Shown in pieces: positions 44,046-52,606 of a DNA stretch of 64,000 nucleotides; the stretch's first letter is position 1, and every line of letters starts with the position of its first letter. The translations under genes were made by a program, and so were the position numbers. Where the stretch lies: assembly GCF_003217255.1 (NCBI RefSeq), contig NZ_QJTE01000001.1:310001-374000 (forward strand), in the 5' to 3' direction. The stretch comes from Pseudoroseicyclus aestuarii (GTDB lineage Bacteria; Pseudomonadota; Alphaproteobacteria; Rhodobacterales; Rhodobacteraceae). The notes below the pieces were generated by a model that ran no database searches, was not told the origin of the DNA, and worked only from the letters and a program-made list of their open reading frames with translations.

Positions 44046-46615
44046 TGCCTGACGACCACGCCGAGCGATCCGTCGATCTGACGAATTGCGATCGCGAGCC
44101 CATCCACCTGCTGGGGCGGGTGCAATCCTTCGGCTGCCTGCTGGCCGTGGCCCCGGACTGGACGGTGGTCCAGGCCTCGGCCAATACGGAGGAGGTGATC
44201 GGCCATGCCGCAGAGGCCCTGCTGGGGCAGCGCCTCGACACCGTGGTCAGCGCCTCCGTCCGCGACGATCTGCGCCGGCGGATGCATGTCCTCGGCAGCG
44301 ACGGTCAGGCCGCCCGGATCTACGCCTACGACATGTTCGGCGATGGCCGCCGCTTCGATCTGTCGATCCACATCACCGGCGATCTCTGCGTCATCGAGAT
44401 GGAGCCCGAGATCGGCGCCCCGAACCGCGACGATCTGGCGATGGTGCAGCCGCTGATCGCCCGCGTCCGCGCCCAGTCCACCTTCGAGGAGGCGGCGCAG
44501 AAGGCCGCGCTCGGCCTGAAGCGGCTGACGGGCATCGACCGCGTCATGGTCTACCGCTTCGGCGAGGACGGCGCCGGCACCGTCGTCGGCGAGGCGATGG
44601 AGCCGGGGATGGATCCCTACCTCGGGCTGCACTATCCGGCCTCCGATATCCCGAAACAGGCCCGCGCGCTTTACCTGCGCAACCTGCTTCGGCTGATCGG
44701 CGACGTGGACGATCCCACCCATCCGATCCTCTCGGTGCCCGAGCGCGAGGACCAGCCGCTGGATCTGTCGATGGCGGTGACGCGCGCCGTCTCGCCCATC
44801 CATATCGAGTACCTGCGCAACATGGGCGTCGGCGCCTCGATGTCGGTCTCGATCCTGCGGCGGGGCAAGCTCTGGGGGCTGTTCGCCTGCCACCATTCCG
44901 AGGCCTTCCACGTCGACTACCAGCGCCGCAGCGCGATCGAGCTTTTCGCGCAGCTCTTCTCCTACGAGCTGGCGCAGCTCGAGACCGAGGCCGAGATGGC
45001 CGAGATCGAGCGGGCGCGTCAGCTTCACGACCGGCTGATGGCCCAGATCTCGAGCGGCGACGACATCGCCGACGGCTTCGAGACGATGGCCGAGGAGATC
45101 GGCGCGGTGATCCCGCACGACGGGATCGCGCTTTACGTCAAGGGCCGCTTCCATGTCCGTGGCTCTGCGGTCAACGAAGAAGAGATGCTGGGTCTCGCGC
45201 GCTTTCTCAACGGCGCAGAGCCGGGCACCGTCTACAGCACCGACCGGCTGGCCGAGGTCTATCCGCAGGCCGAAAATTTCGCCGACCGCGCGGCGGGGAT
45301 CCTCGCGCTGCCGATCTCGCGCACGCCGCGCGACTACATCGTGCTCTTCCGCCGAGAGCAGCGGCAGACCGTCACCTGGGCCGGCAACCCCGAGAAGGCG
45401 GTGCAGCAGGGGCCGAACGGCCCGCGCCTGCACCCCCGCAAGAGCTTCGAGGCCTGGTCCGAGGTCGTGCGCGGCCGCTCCGCCCCCTGGCGGGCAGCGG
45501 AACAGCGCGCCGCCGAGGCGCTGCGCGTGACGCTGCTGGAGGTCGTGCTCAAGCTGTCGGACGAGGCGCAGGATGCCGCCCGCCGCGCGCAGGAGCAGCA
45601 GGAGTTGCTGATCGCCGAGCTGAACCACCGGGTGCGCAACATCCTGAACCTGATCCGCGGCCTTGTCAGCCAGGGCCGCGGCGGCGCCACCTCGATCGAG
45701 GCCTATCACCGGGTGCTGGACGACCGCATCCATGCCCTGGCGCTGGCGCACGACCAGCTGACCCAGACGGACTATTCCTGGATCAGCATCCGCGAGCTGA
45801 TCGCCAACGAGATCGGCGCCTTCCTGTCGCAAAAGGGCGACCGGCTGAAGATCGAGGGCGATGCCGTCGAGGTGTCGCCAAGCGCCTTCACCACGCTCGC
45901 CCTCGTGATCCACGAGCTGGTGACCAATTCCGCGAAATACGGCGCGCTGTCGGACAGCAGCGGCTGGGTCGCCGTCACCATCGCGCAGCAGGGCGACGGG
46001 GCGGTGATGCTGCGCTGGGTCGAGCATGATGGCCCGCCGGTGCGCGCGCCGCAGCGCCGCGGCTTCGGCACCACGATCATCGAGCGGTCGATCCCCTTCG
46101 AGCTGAAGGGCACGGCGCAGGTCAGCTACAAGGTCTCGGGCCTCGAGGCCGAGTTCCGCCTGCCGGCCCAGCACGTCCGCCTGCAGGAGGCCCCGGCAGA
46201 GGGCGCCGCGGCGCCGGCCCCTGCCGCCGGCCCGCAGGAGACGCGGATCGACGGGCAGGCGCTGGTGGTGGACGACAACATGATCATCGCCATGGATGCG
46301 GGTGACATGATGTCCGACCTCGGCGCCAGCCGGGTGCATACCGCCGCCTCCGTCCCCGAGGCGCTGCGCATTCTGGGCACGGAGGCGATTGCCTTCGCGC
46401 TGATCGACATCAACCTCGGCTCGGAGATCTCGCTGCCCGTGGCCCTGGCCTGCCGCGAGGCCGGCATCCCGGCGATCCTCGCGACTGGCTACGGCGCGCG
46501 CGAGGAGGTGATCGGCCGCTACCCGGTGATGCCCGTGGTGCGCAAACCCTATACCCTCACCCATGTCCGCCAGGCCATGGCCGAGCTGGCGGCCCGCTCC
46601 GCCGCGGCGGGCTGA
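44045..46615 (+). CDS. Bacteriophytochrome HWE histidine kinase with fused receiver
   Basis: An 856-residue red/far-red light sensor. Order: PAS (about 20-120), GAF (145-310), PHY (325-500), kinase (510-710), receiver (738-850). Cys15 in TNCDREPIHLLG is the biliverdin attachment site; LHYPASDIPKQAR (from 196) is the chromophore motif; PRKSF (464-468) is the PHY tongue motif. The phospho-acceptor His528 is in AELNHRVRNIL, and RWVE (657-660) is the WxE mark of HWE kinases. The receiver has Asp743/744 (VVDDN) and phospho-Asp788 (LIDINLG). It is coupled to the heme oxygenase gene. No photosynthesis gene is near, so output is unknown. Confidence 0.94.
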   Translation: MPDDHAERSVDLTNCDREPIHLLGRVQSFGCLLAVAPDWTVVQASANTEEVIGHAAEALLGQRLDTVVSASVRDDLRRRMHVLGSDGQAARIYAYDMFGDGRRFDLSIHITGDLCVIEMEPEIGAPNRDDLAMVQPLIARVRAQSTFEEAAQKAALGLKRLTGIDRVMVYRFGEDGAGTVVGEAMEPGMDPYLGLHYPASDIPKQARALYLRNLLRLIGDVDDPTHPILSVPEREDQPLDLSMAVTRAVSPIHIEYLRNMGVGASMSVSILRRGKLWGLFACHHSEAFHVDYQRRSAIELFAQLFSYELAQLETEAEMAEIERARQLHDRLMAQISSGDDIADGFETMAEEIGAVIPHDGIALYVKGRFHVRGSAVNEEEMLGLARFLNGAEPGTVYSTDRLAEVYPQAENFADRAAGILALPISRTPRDYIVLFRREQRQTVTWAGNPEKAVQQGPNGPRLHPRKSFEAWSEVVRGRSAPWRAAEQRAAEALRVTLLEVVLKLSDEAQDAARRAQEQQELLIAELNHRVRNILNLIRGLVSQGRGGATSIEAYHRVLDDRIHALALAHDQLTQTDYSWISIRELIANEIGAFLSQKGDRLKIEGDAVEVSPSAFTTLALVIHELVTNSAKYGALSDSSGWVAVTIAQQGDGAVMLRWVEHDGPPVRAPQRRGFGTTIIERSIPFELKGTAQVSYKVSGLEAEFRLPAQHVRLQEAPAEGAAAPAPAAGPQETRIDGQALVVDDNMIIAMDAGDMMSDLGASRVHTAASVPEALRILGTEAIAFALIDINLGSEISLPVALACREAGIPAILATGYGAREEVIGRYPVMPVVRKPYTLTHVRQAMAELAARSAAAG

Positions 46616-46640
46616 CGGCCCCCGCGGGGGGCTGCCGGGC

Positions 46641-47990
46641 TTAGCGGGCGAAGGGGAAGGTGCCCTCGGGGCGGTGCCGGTTCTCCAGCGCGGACAGGTC
46701 CTGGCTGACGGCGCCGGGGGTCAGCGCCATGACCTGCCGCCCCGGCAGCATCCGGACATCGGGCGAGAGGTAGCCCGATTTCACCACGAGCAGCGGGTGC
46801 ATCCGCAGATCGAGCCCCAGTTCGACGAAATCGGCCATGTTGTGGAAGGGGCGCCGCCGCTCGGAGATCACGACGGTGATCCCGCGCGTGCGCAGCACCG
46901 CGCAGCCCATGGCGAAACGCAGCCCCTCCACCGGCAGCACGAGGCGCGGCCCGCCGCCGCCCAGGCTGCCGCCGATCTCGACCGAGGTCGCGCCCTCCTG
47001 AAGCGCCTTGTAGGCGGCAGGGTCGGCGATCCCGGCGAAAAGCGCGCCCTCGATCCCGCGCTCGAGCACTGCCTCGATCACGTCGGCCCTGTCGCCGACG
47101 CCGCCCGCCGTGGGGTTGTCGCCGCTGTCGGCGAGGATGGTGTAGCCGTCCCCGAGGCTCGCGAGCAGCGCGTCCAGCGGCCCGGCCTCAACGTCGAAGG
47201 CCAGCCGCTCGCGCGCGTCCCAGTAGCTTTGGGCGATCTCCTCCGCCGCGGCTTCGCCGGCGGCGCGGTCGGTGCAGGTGACCATGGCGGCGGCGGTGGC
47301 GCGGGCGATATCGGCCCAGACGTAGCCGATCATCAGGTTGGCATCGAGGACGCCCCGCCGCTCATCAAAGCCGGGCAGGGCGGCATAGAGGCCGGCGCAG
47401 GGCTCCACGAAGGTCGAGGACATCTCGCCCGGCACGAGGATCGGCACCGGGCGGCGCACCACCATGGGCCGCGGCCCGCCGGTCAGCGCATCCTCGAGCA
47501 TGCGGCTGGCGCGGGCGGCAGTCTCCTCCACGTCGACATGGGGCGCCGTGCGGTAGGCGGCAAAGGCGTCGAGCGTCTCGGCGATGGCCGGCGTCATCTG
47601 GCCGTGCAGGTCGAAGCCGGCCGAGAGGATCGCCTCGGGTCCGACGATCTGCCGGACCTCGCCGATCAGCCAGCCCTCGGGGTCGGCGACATCGGGGACG
47701 TACATCGCCCCGTGCATCAGCAGGAGCACGCCGTCCAGCGGCGCCTCCTCTTGCGCCGCCCGCAGCCGGCCCAGAAGATCGCCCGTCATCGCGGCCCAGG
47801 CCTCGGGCGCCACCGGCCCGCCGGGGACCGAGCGGTAGTGCACCAGCGGCACCGCCTCTATCGCACCGAAGTCGTGGTGGGCGCGGGCCGTCAGGTCCGC
47901 CCCCTCGGTCACGGTGAAATCCCCGACCCGCTGGTGCAGCGGGTTGTAGCTGGAGCATTCGGTATGCAGCCCGCCGATCGCGATGCGCAT
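46641..47990 (-). CDS. M81 (MlrC-like) metallopeptidase family protein
   Basis: A 449-residue protein of the DUF1485/M81 family, named for microcystinase C, thought to be a zinc-dependent hydrolase of small peptides. Marks: MRIAIGGLHTECSSYNP, LMHGAMYVPDVADPEGWL, SAGFDLHGQMTP (metal ligands) and DSGDNPTAGGVGD. No signal peptide, so it is cytoplasmic. It is the last gene of the leftward regulator-nagK-hexosaminidase unit, starting 11 bases after the hexosaminidase stop. Its presence in an amino-sugar locus hints at peptide-linked amino sugars, but that is inference. Confidence 0.88.
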   Translation of the reverse strand: MRIAIGGLHTECSSYNPLHQRVGDFTVTEGADLTARAHHDFGAIEAVPLVHYRSVPGGPVAPEAWAAMTGDLLGRLRAAQEEAPLDGVLLLMHGAMYVPDVADPEGWLIGEVRQIVGPEAILSAGFDLHGQMTPAIAETLDAFAAYRTAPHVDVEETAARASRMLEDALTGGPRPMVVRRPVPILVPGEMSSTFVEPCAGLYAALPGFDERRGVLDANLMIGYVWADIARATAAAMVTCTDRAAGEAAAEEIAQSYWDARERLAFDVEAGPLDALLASLGDGYTILADSGDNPTAGGVGDRADVIEAVLERGIEGALFAGIADPAAYKALQEGATSVEIGGSLGGGGPRLVLPVEGLRFAMGCAVLRTRGITVVISERRRPFHNMADFVELGLDLRMHPLLVVKSGYLSPDVRMLPGRQVMALTPGAVSQDLSALENRHRPEGTFPFAR

Positions 47991-48001
47991 GGCAGCCTCC
48001 G

Positions 48002-49891
48002 TCACAGCTGGGGCATCAGGCGCGAGAGCGCGCAGAAGCGGGTCCAGTCCTTGGCTTCTGCCGGGCTCCAGCCCGCCTCGGCCAGCGCCGACAGACGCGG
48101 GAAGACCATCTCGTTGAAGCGCTCGGTGGTGTAGATCGTCTCGGTCCAGATCGCGCCCTCGACCCCGATCAGCCGGCCCGGCCCCTCGGGCAGGCCCGCC
48201 GTCGCCTCGTAGTCGTAGGTCTGCTTGGGAGAGACCGTGCCGGCCCAGGCCGCGCCGGGGGCATCCCAGCCCTCGCCCTGCACCATGTCGAAGTAATAGG
48301 CCTGACCCGGCATGGCGACGACGTCGTAGCCGTCTTCGATCATCGCCGCGACGCTCTCGACCTTCTGCCAGGCGAAGATGACGCCGTTCTCGGGGTCGAT
48401 CCCCTCGCCCTCGGCGCATTCGTCCCAGCCGCCCATGCGGCGCCCCTTGGCGGCGATCATCTCCTGCACGCGGCGCAGGAAGTAGGACTGCAGCCCCATG
48501 GTGCCGTCGAGGCCCTTCTCCTCTCGCAGCGCCTGCGCGGCGGGCGACTGCGCCCAGGAGGCCTTGTCGACCTCGTCGCCGCCCATGTGCAGCACCTCGG
48601 AGGGGAAGAGATCGCAGAGCGCGTCGATCACCACCTCCATCACCTCGTAGGTCTTCGGCAGGGCGGGGTTCAGCGCGTTATTGGGATAGCCCTGGACCGA
48701 GCGGTAGCTGTCCTCAGGCTCTTCCGGGTCGAGCAGGCCGGGGATCGTCTTGAGAAGCGCGGTGACATGGCCGGGGGTGTCGATCTCGGGCATCAGCGTG
48801 ACGCCGAGGCTCTCGCCCTGCGCGACCAGCGCCTTCACCTCCTCGACCGTGTAGCGGCCCTCCTGGCCCTTGGGCCCGTCGGCATACTGCGGGTCGAGGT
48901 CGGTGCCCGGCCCGCGCTTGCCGCCGCGCTCCGCGAGGTCGGGGTAGGCGGGGATCGGCAGGCGCCAGCCCTCGTCGTCGGTCAGGTGCCAGTGCATCCG
49001 GTTCAGCTTGTGCCAGGCGAGGATATCGACGAAGCGCGCGATCTTCTCGGCATCGCGGAAGTTGCGGGCCACGTCGATGTGGCAGCCGCGCCAGCCGTGG
49101 CGCGGCGCATCCTCGATCGTCCCGCTCTCGGGCAGGGCGAAGCGGCTGTCGGTCTGCGCGGCATGGGACATCTGCGCGAGCGTGATCAGCCCGTGCCGCA
49201 GGCCTTCGGCATCCGAATGGCGCAGCGTGATCGCCGCGCCGTCGAAGGCCAGAGCGTAGCCGCCCGCAGGCAGGGCGCCGTCCTTGGCCACGGTAACGGT
49301 GGCGCTGTCCTCGACGGGGTCGAGGGAGATGACCTGCGGCGCCACCGGGAAGAGCCGGCGGTGCAGCGCGGCGACGGCCGCGAAGGGGGCCTTGGGCGCA
49401 TCCGCCGCGGGCACGAGAACCGCGGCCTTGGACCGGCCATCGCAGGCCACCGTCGCGGGCCAGGGCAGCACGGCATAGGGCAGGGCGGCCTCGCCCTCGG
49501 GGTAGTCGCGCTGCGGGCCGCGGGACTGGCCGGGCGCGGGCTGCAGCTCTCCGATCTCGGCCTCGATCCGGTCGCCATCCGCGGTCTCGATCCAGGCGGC
49601 GAGAACGCCCTGCGTGCGGTTCTTCGGCGCATGGGTCAGGCCGTCCATCACCACCTCCCAAACTTCGCCGGGGGCGATCTCGGTGCTGGGGGCGGCATCG
49701 ACCTCCACATGGTTGGCGAAGCGGCGGCGGAAGCTGCCGCCGGTCACCGCCACGTCGTTCGCAGGCCGCGTCATCGAGGCGTAGCACAGCCGCACCGGGC
49801 GCAGCGGCGCATCGCCGAGGTTGTGCAGCCGCAGGACGAGGGCGCCGAACTTGGCGCCGTCACGGTAGGTCTGGTCGAGGCGTAGTGTCAT
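48002..49891 (-). CDS. Beta-N-acetylhexosaminidase, GH20
   Basis: A 629-residue glycoside hydrolase removing terminal GlcNAc/GalNAc from chitobiose or other oligosaccharides. An N-terminal beta domain (1-150) and GH20b domain (155-260) precede the barrel with RGCHIDVARNF, MHWHLTDDEGWRLPI, PEIDTPGHV and the catalytic pair Asp439-Glu440 in HMGGDEVDK. There is no signal peptide, so it should act on imported oligosaccharides in the cytoplasm. The ATG region overlaps the end of nagK by four bases (49888-49891). Confidence 0.94.
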   Translation of the reverse strand: MTLRLDQTYRDGAKFGALVLRLHNLGDAPLRPVRLCYASMTRPANDVAVTGGSFRRRFANHVEVDAAPSTEIAPGEVWEVVMDGLTHAPKNRTQGVLAAWIETADGDRIEAEIGELQPAPGQSRGPQRDYPEGEAALPYAVLPWPATVACDGRSKAAVLVPAADAPKAPFAAVAALHRRLFPVAPQVISLDPVEDSATVTVAKDGALPAGGYALAFDGAAITLRHSDAEGLRHGLITLAQMSHAAQTDSRFALPESGTIEDAPRHGWRGCHIDVARNFRDAEKIARFVDILAWHKLNRMHWHLTDDEGWRLPIPAYPDLAERGGKRGPGTDLDPQYADGPKGQEGRYTVEEVKALVAQGESLGVTLMPEIDTPGHVTALLKTIPGLLDPEEPEDSYRSVQGYPNNALNPALPKTYEVMEVVIDALCDLFPSEVLHMGGDEVDKASWAQSPAAQALREEKGLDGTMGLQSYFLRRVQEMIAAKGRRMGGWDECAEGEGIDPENGVIFAWQKVESVAAMIEDGYDVVAMPGQAYYFDMVQGEGWDAPGAAWAGTVSPKQTYDYEATAGLPEGPGRLIGVEGAIWTETIYTTERFNEMVFPRLSALAEAGWSPAEAKDWTRFCALSRLMPQL

Positions 49892-50811
49892 GTCGTTTCC
49901 CTGTCGGTGGTTCTTGGGGCGCCGGCCTGGGCGAGGACCGCCATGCCGCGCGCGCCGGAGCTGTCGCCGTGACGAGCCGTCACGATTCGCGTGGGTTTGA
50001 GAAAGGGCCCGAGGCTGAGCGGGGCCAGCGCGGCGGAGAGCCGCTCGGCCACCCGCGGCATCTGCGACACCCCGCCGCCCAGCACGATGACCTCGGGCGC
50101 GAGGGTCAGTTGCAGCGTGTAGAGAAGCTCTGCCGTCAGCCGGGCCCAGGCCTGCAGTACCGGCTCCATCTCGGGGTCGGCGGCAATCTCGAGGGCGGTC
50201 ATCTCGCGCCCCGTCAGATGCTGGGCGATGCGCGCAAGGCCGGTGCCCGAGACGTAGTTCTCCATGCAGCCCAGCTTGCCGCAGCCGCAGGGCAGGAGCG
50301 GCAGGCCGGTCTCCTCGAGCGCGCGGGCGGGCATGCCGACATGGCCGATCTCGACCGCGAGGCCCGAATGCCGGGGCGGCAGGGCGCCGTCCAGAACATG
50401 CCCCGCGCCCACGCCGGTCCCGAGGATCAGGCCGACGGCGCTGGCCGCGCCTTCCGCGGCGCCGCCATGCGCCTCCGAAAGGGTGAAGGCCATGCAGTCG
50501 TTGGCGACGGGAAAGGCGCGCCCGTAGTGCGCGCGCAGCGCGGCGCCAATGGAATGGCCCGAGCTGGCGGTGTTCGAGGTGAAGGTCTCCCCGGTTTCGG
50601 GGTCGATTACCCCGGCGACCGACAGGCCGACGGGCAGGGCAGGATCGCCCGCGCGGGCGATCAGCCAGTCGATCTGCCCGGTCAGCGCCGCCATGAAGGC
50701 CTCGAAGCTTCCGCGCGGCGTGGGGACGCGCTGCACGGCCAGCGTCTCCAGCCCCTCGTCGAAGAGGCGGGCCTCGATCTTGGTGCCGCCGAGGTCGATG
50801 CCGCCGATCAT
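49888..50811 (-). CDS. nagK: ROK-family N-acetylglucosamine kinase
   Basis: A 307-residue sugar kinase. MIGGIDLGGTKIEARLFDE is the ATP-binding phosphate-1 motif, GLILGTGVGAGHVLDG phosphate-2, and PCGCGKLGCMENYVSGTGL the ROK zinc cluster. The HSGLAVEIGH stretch is typical of GlcNAc/glucose kinases. Its position between the regulator and hexosaminidase, in a locus with nagB, points to GlcNAc as substrate; ManNAc or glucose cannot be excluded. It overlaps both neighbours by four bases, so the operon is tightly coupled. Confidence 0.88.
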   Translation of the reverse strand: MIGGIDLGGTKIEARLFDEGLETLAVQRVPTPRGSFEAFMAALTGQIDWLIARAGDPALPVGLSVAGVIDPETGETFTSNTASSGHSIGAALRAHYGRAFPVANDCMAFTLSEAHGGAAEGAASAVGLILGTGVGAGHVLDGALPPRHSGLAVEIGHVGMPARALEETGLPLLPCGCGKLGCMENYVSGTGLARIAQHLTGREMTALEIAADPEMEPVLQAWARLTAELLYTLQLTLAPEVIVLGGGVSQMPRVAERLSAALAPLSLGPFLKPTRIVTARHGDSSGARGMAVLAQAGAPRTTDRETT

Positions 50812-51698
50812 TGCGGCGCCTCCGCCAGGGCTGCGTCGTCGACCGGGTCGGGGCGCAGCACGGCGATGCCCTGCGCCTCGATCGCCTGCATCACCGCGCC
50901 GCCCTCGGGCATGTCGGTGACGAGGACCGAGACATGGGCCAGATCGCAGATCTTGTGCAGCGCGGGCTTGAGGAACTTGGTGCTGTCGGCCAGCACGATG
51001 ACCCGGTTCGCCGCCTCGACCATGGCGCGGGTCTGATGCGCCTCGTCCTCGCGGAAGGTCGAGAGGCCGAGCGTGGGATCGACGCTATCGGCGCCCATCA
51101 CGAAGGTGTCGAATCGCATGCCCGAGAGCGCCGTCTCGACCAGCCGCCCGCTGAGCGAGAGGTGGTTGCGGCGGATTCGCCCGCCGGTCAGCATCACCTC
51201 GTGCGTGCCGTGGCGCAGGGCGTTCTGCGCCACCATCAGCCCGCTTGTCATGATCGTCAGCGGCGGCGTCTCGGCCAGCGCCTCGGCAAAGAACTCGGCG
51301 GTGGAGCCGTTGTCGATCAGGATCGCGTTGTCCCCCGTCACCAGGGCGGCGGCGGCCTGGGCGATGCGCCGCTTGGCGGGCAGGTTGGCGCGGCGGCGGT
51401 CGGTCGACTGCGGCTCCACGAATCGCGAGGCGCCGACCTGCCCGCGCCCCCGCGCCAGCGACAGCGCGAGGTCGATGCGGAACTCCGCGAGGCCGGAGTG
51501 CCCGAAGCTGCGGCAGAAGCGGATCAACGTCGGCTCCGAGGTGCCCAGCGTGGCGCAAAGCTCGCGGCTGGAAGAGCGGATGAAACGCTCGGGCTCGCTC
51601 AGCGCGAAATCGGCGATGCCGCGCAGCTTCGGCGTCAGCACCGGGCGCTGGCCGTCGATCAGGGTCATCAGATCATCGCTCGATCCGGCCATGTCCAT
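50808..51698 (-). CDS. Amino-sugar locus regulator: RpiR-type HTH fused to DeoR-type sensor
   Basis: A 296-residue regulator. Residues 10-85 match the RpiR/HTH_6 DNA-binding domain (LTPKLRGIADFALSEPERF, ELCATLGTSEPTLIRFCRSFG, LAEFRIDLALSLA). Residues 109-285 instead match the DeoR C-terminal sugar-phosphate sensor: AILIDNGSTAEFFAEAL, IMTSGLMVAQNAL, LTGGRIRRNHLSLSG, MGADSVD, GLSTFREDEAHQTRAM and VIVLADSTKF. RpiR proteins normally carry a SIS domain there. A sugar phosphate such as GlcNAc-6-P or GlcN-6-P is the likely effector. It is divergent from the transport operon and heads the nagK operon. Confidence 0.87.
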   Translation of the reverse strand: MDMAGSSDDLMTLIDGQRPVLTPKLRGIADFALSEPERFIRSSSRELCATLGTSEPTLIRFCRSFGHSGLAEFRIDLALSLARGRGQVGASRFVEPQSTDRRRANLPAKRRIAQAAAALVTGDNAILIDNGSTAEFFAEALAETPPLTIMTSGLMVAQNALRHGTHEVMLTGGRIRRNHLSLSGRLVETALSGMRFDTFVMGADSVDPTLGLSTFREDEAHQTRAMVEAANRVIVLADSTKFLKPALHKICDLAHVSVLVTDMPEGGAVMQAIEAQGIAVLRPDPVDDAALAEAPQ

Positions 51699-51748
51699 CT
51701 CCGTCCCCTGCAGCCTTGGGTAGCATGGTGGCGGGCGGGCAGATTTTT

Positions 51749-51840
51749 GTCAAACAAAGTTAAACAGCCCCCATGTTTTAGGTTGGCTAATAATTTCAGC
51801 GGAAAAAACAAACAAAATTTCTTGCCAGCTTTAGTCAAAC
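51749..51840. promoter_or_regulatory. AT-rich divergent control region of the amino-sugar locus
   Basis: The 185-base gap between the regulator and cutC is strikingly AT-rich. It contains direct repeats GTCAAAC (51749-51755), GTTAAAC (51759-51765) and GTCAAAC (51834-51840), the first two exactly ten bases apart, plus an A-rich tract AAAAAACAAACAAAATTT (51803-51820). These are candidate operator half-sites for the locus regulator. Promoter boxes are not obvious. Confidence 0.45.
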
Positions 51841-51883
51841 CTGCTCACCTTCCGTGAAATGAAACACGGGCCGAGGGGGTTCG

Positions 51884-52606
51884 ATGGCCGCAGCGCTGGA
51901 AATCTGCGTGGATACGCCCGATGGGCTGGCCGCCGCACTTGCGGGCGGGGCTGACCGAATCGAGCTGTGCTCGGCGCTGGCGCTGGGCGGTCTGACGCCC
52001 TCTGCAGGGCTGGTCGCGGCAGCGGCGGGCGCGGGCGTTCCGGTGCGGGCGATGATCCGGCCCCGGGCCGGCGGCTTCGTGCTTTCGCCCGCGGATCTGG
52101 AGGTCAGCCTCGGCGATCTTCGCGCCATGCGCGCCGCCGGTCTCGAGGGTGTCGTCCTCGGCGCCGCGCGGGCCGATGGCAGCCTCGATACCGAGGCTCT
52201 GGCGCGGCTGCGCGAGGCGGCGGGCCCGATGGCCGCGACGCTGCACCGCGTCTTCGACCTGACCCCCGACCCCGAGGCCGCGCTGGAGCAGGCGATCGAC
52301 CTCGGCTTCGACTGCATCCTGACATCCGGGCAGGCGCCCAGCGCACCTGCGGGCGCGGCGCTGATCGCCCGCCTGACCGAGCGGGCGCAGGGCCGCATCG
52401 CCATCATGGCGGGCGGCGGCGTCACCGCGCAGGCGGCGCCGGCGCTGATCGAGACGGGGGCGGCCTGGCTGCATGCCTCCTGCAAGGGCGACGACGAGAC
52501 CGCGCCGGCGCTGATGGCGCTGGGCGCCCCGGCCCGCACCGATGCCGCGCGCATCGAGGCGCTGCGCCGGGCAATGACGACAACGGAGGCAGGAGTGCCG
52601 GCATGA
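51884..52606 (+). CDS. cutC: CutC-family TIM-barrel protein
   Basis: A 240-residue protein of the CutC family: LEICVDTPDGLAAALAGGADRIELC, LGGLTPSAG, RAMIRPRAGGFV, LHRVFDLTPDP and ILTSGQAP are diagnostic. The family was named for copper homeostasis in E. coli, but that role is disputed. Here it is the first gene of the transport operon, overlapping the next gene by four bases (ATGA), which suggests a role in sugar metabolism rather than copper. The GAGGGGG before the ATG is a good ribosome site. Confidence 0.9.
   Translation: MAAALEICVDTPDGLAAALAGGADRIELCSALALGGLTPSAGLVAAAAGAGVPVRAMIRPRAGGFVLSPADLEVSLGDLRAMRAAGLEGVVLGAARADGSLDTEALARLREAAGPMAATLHRVFDLTPDPEAALEQAIDLGFDCILTSGQAPSAPAGAALIARLTERAQGRIAIMAGGGVTAQAAPALIETGAAWLHASCKGDDETAPALMALGAPARTDAARIEALRRAMTTTEAGVPA

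Noticed and set aside
43859-46564. A 901-codon reverse frame opposite the bacteriophytochrome gene
   Set aside because: Shadow of the strong PAS-GAF-PHY-kinase gene.
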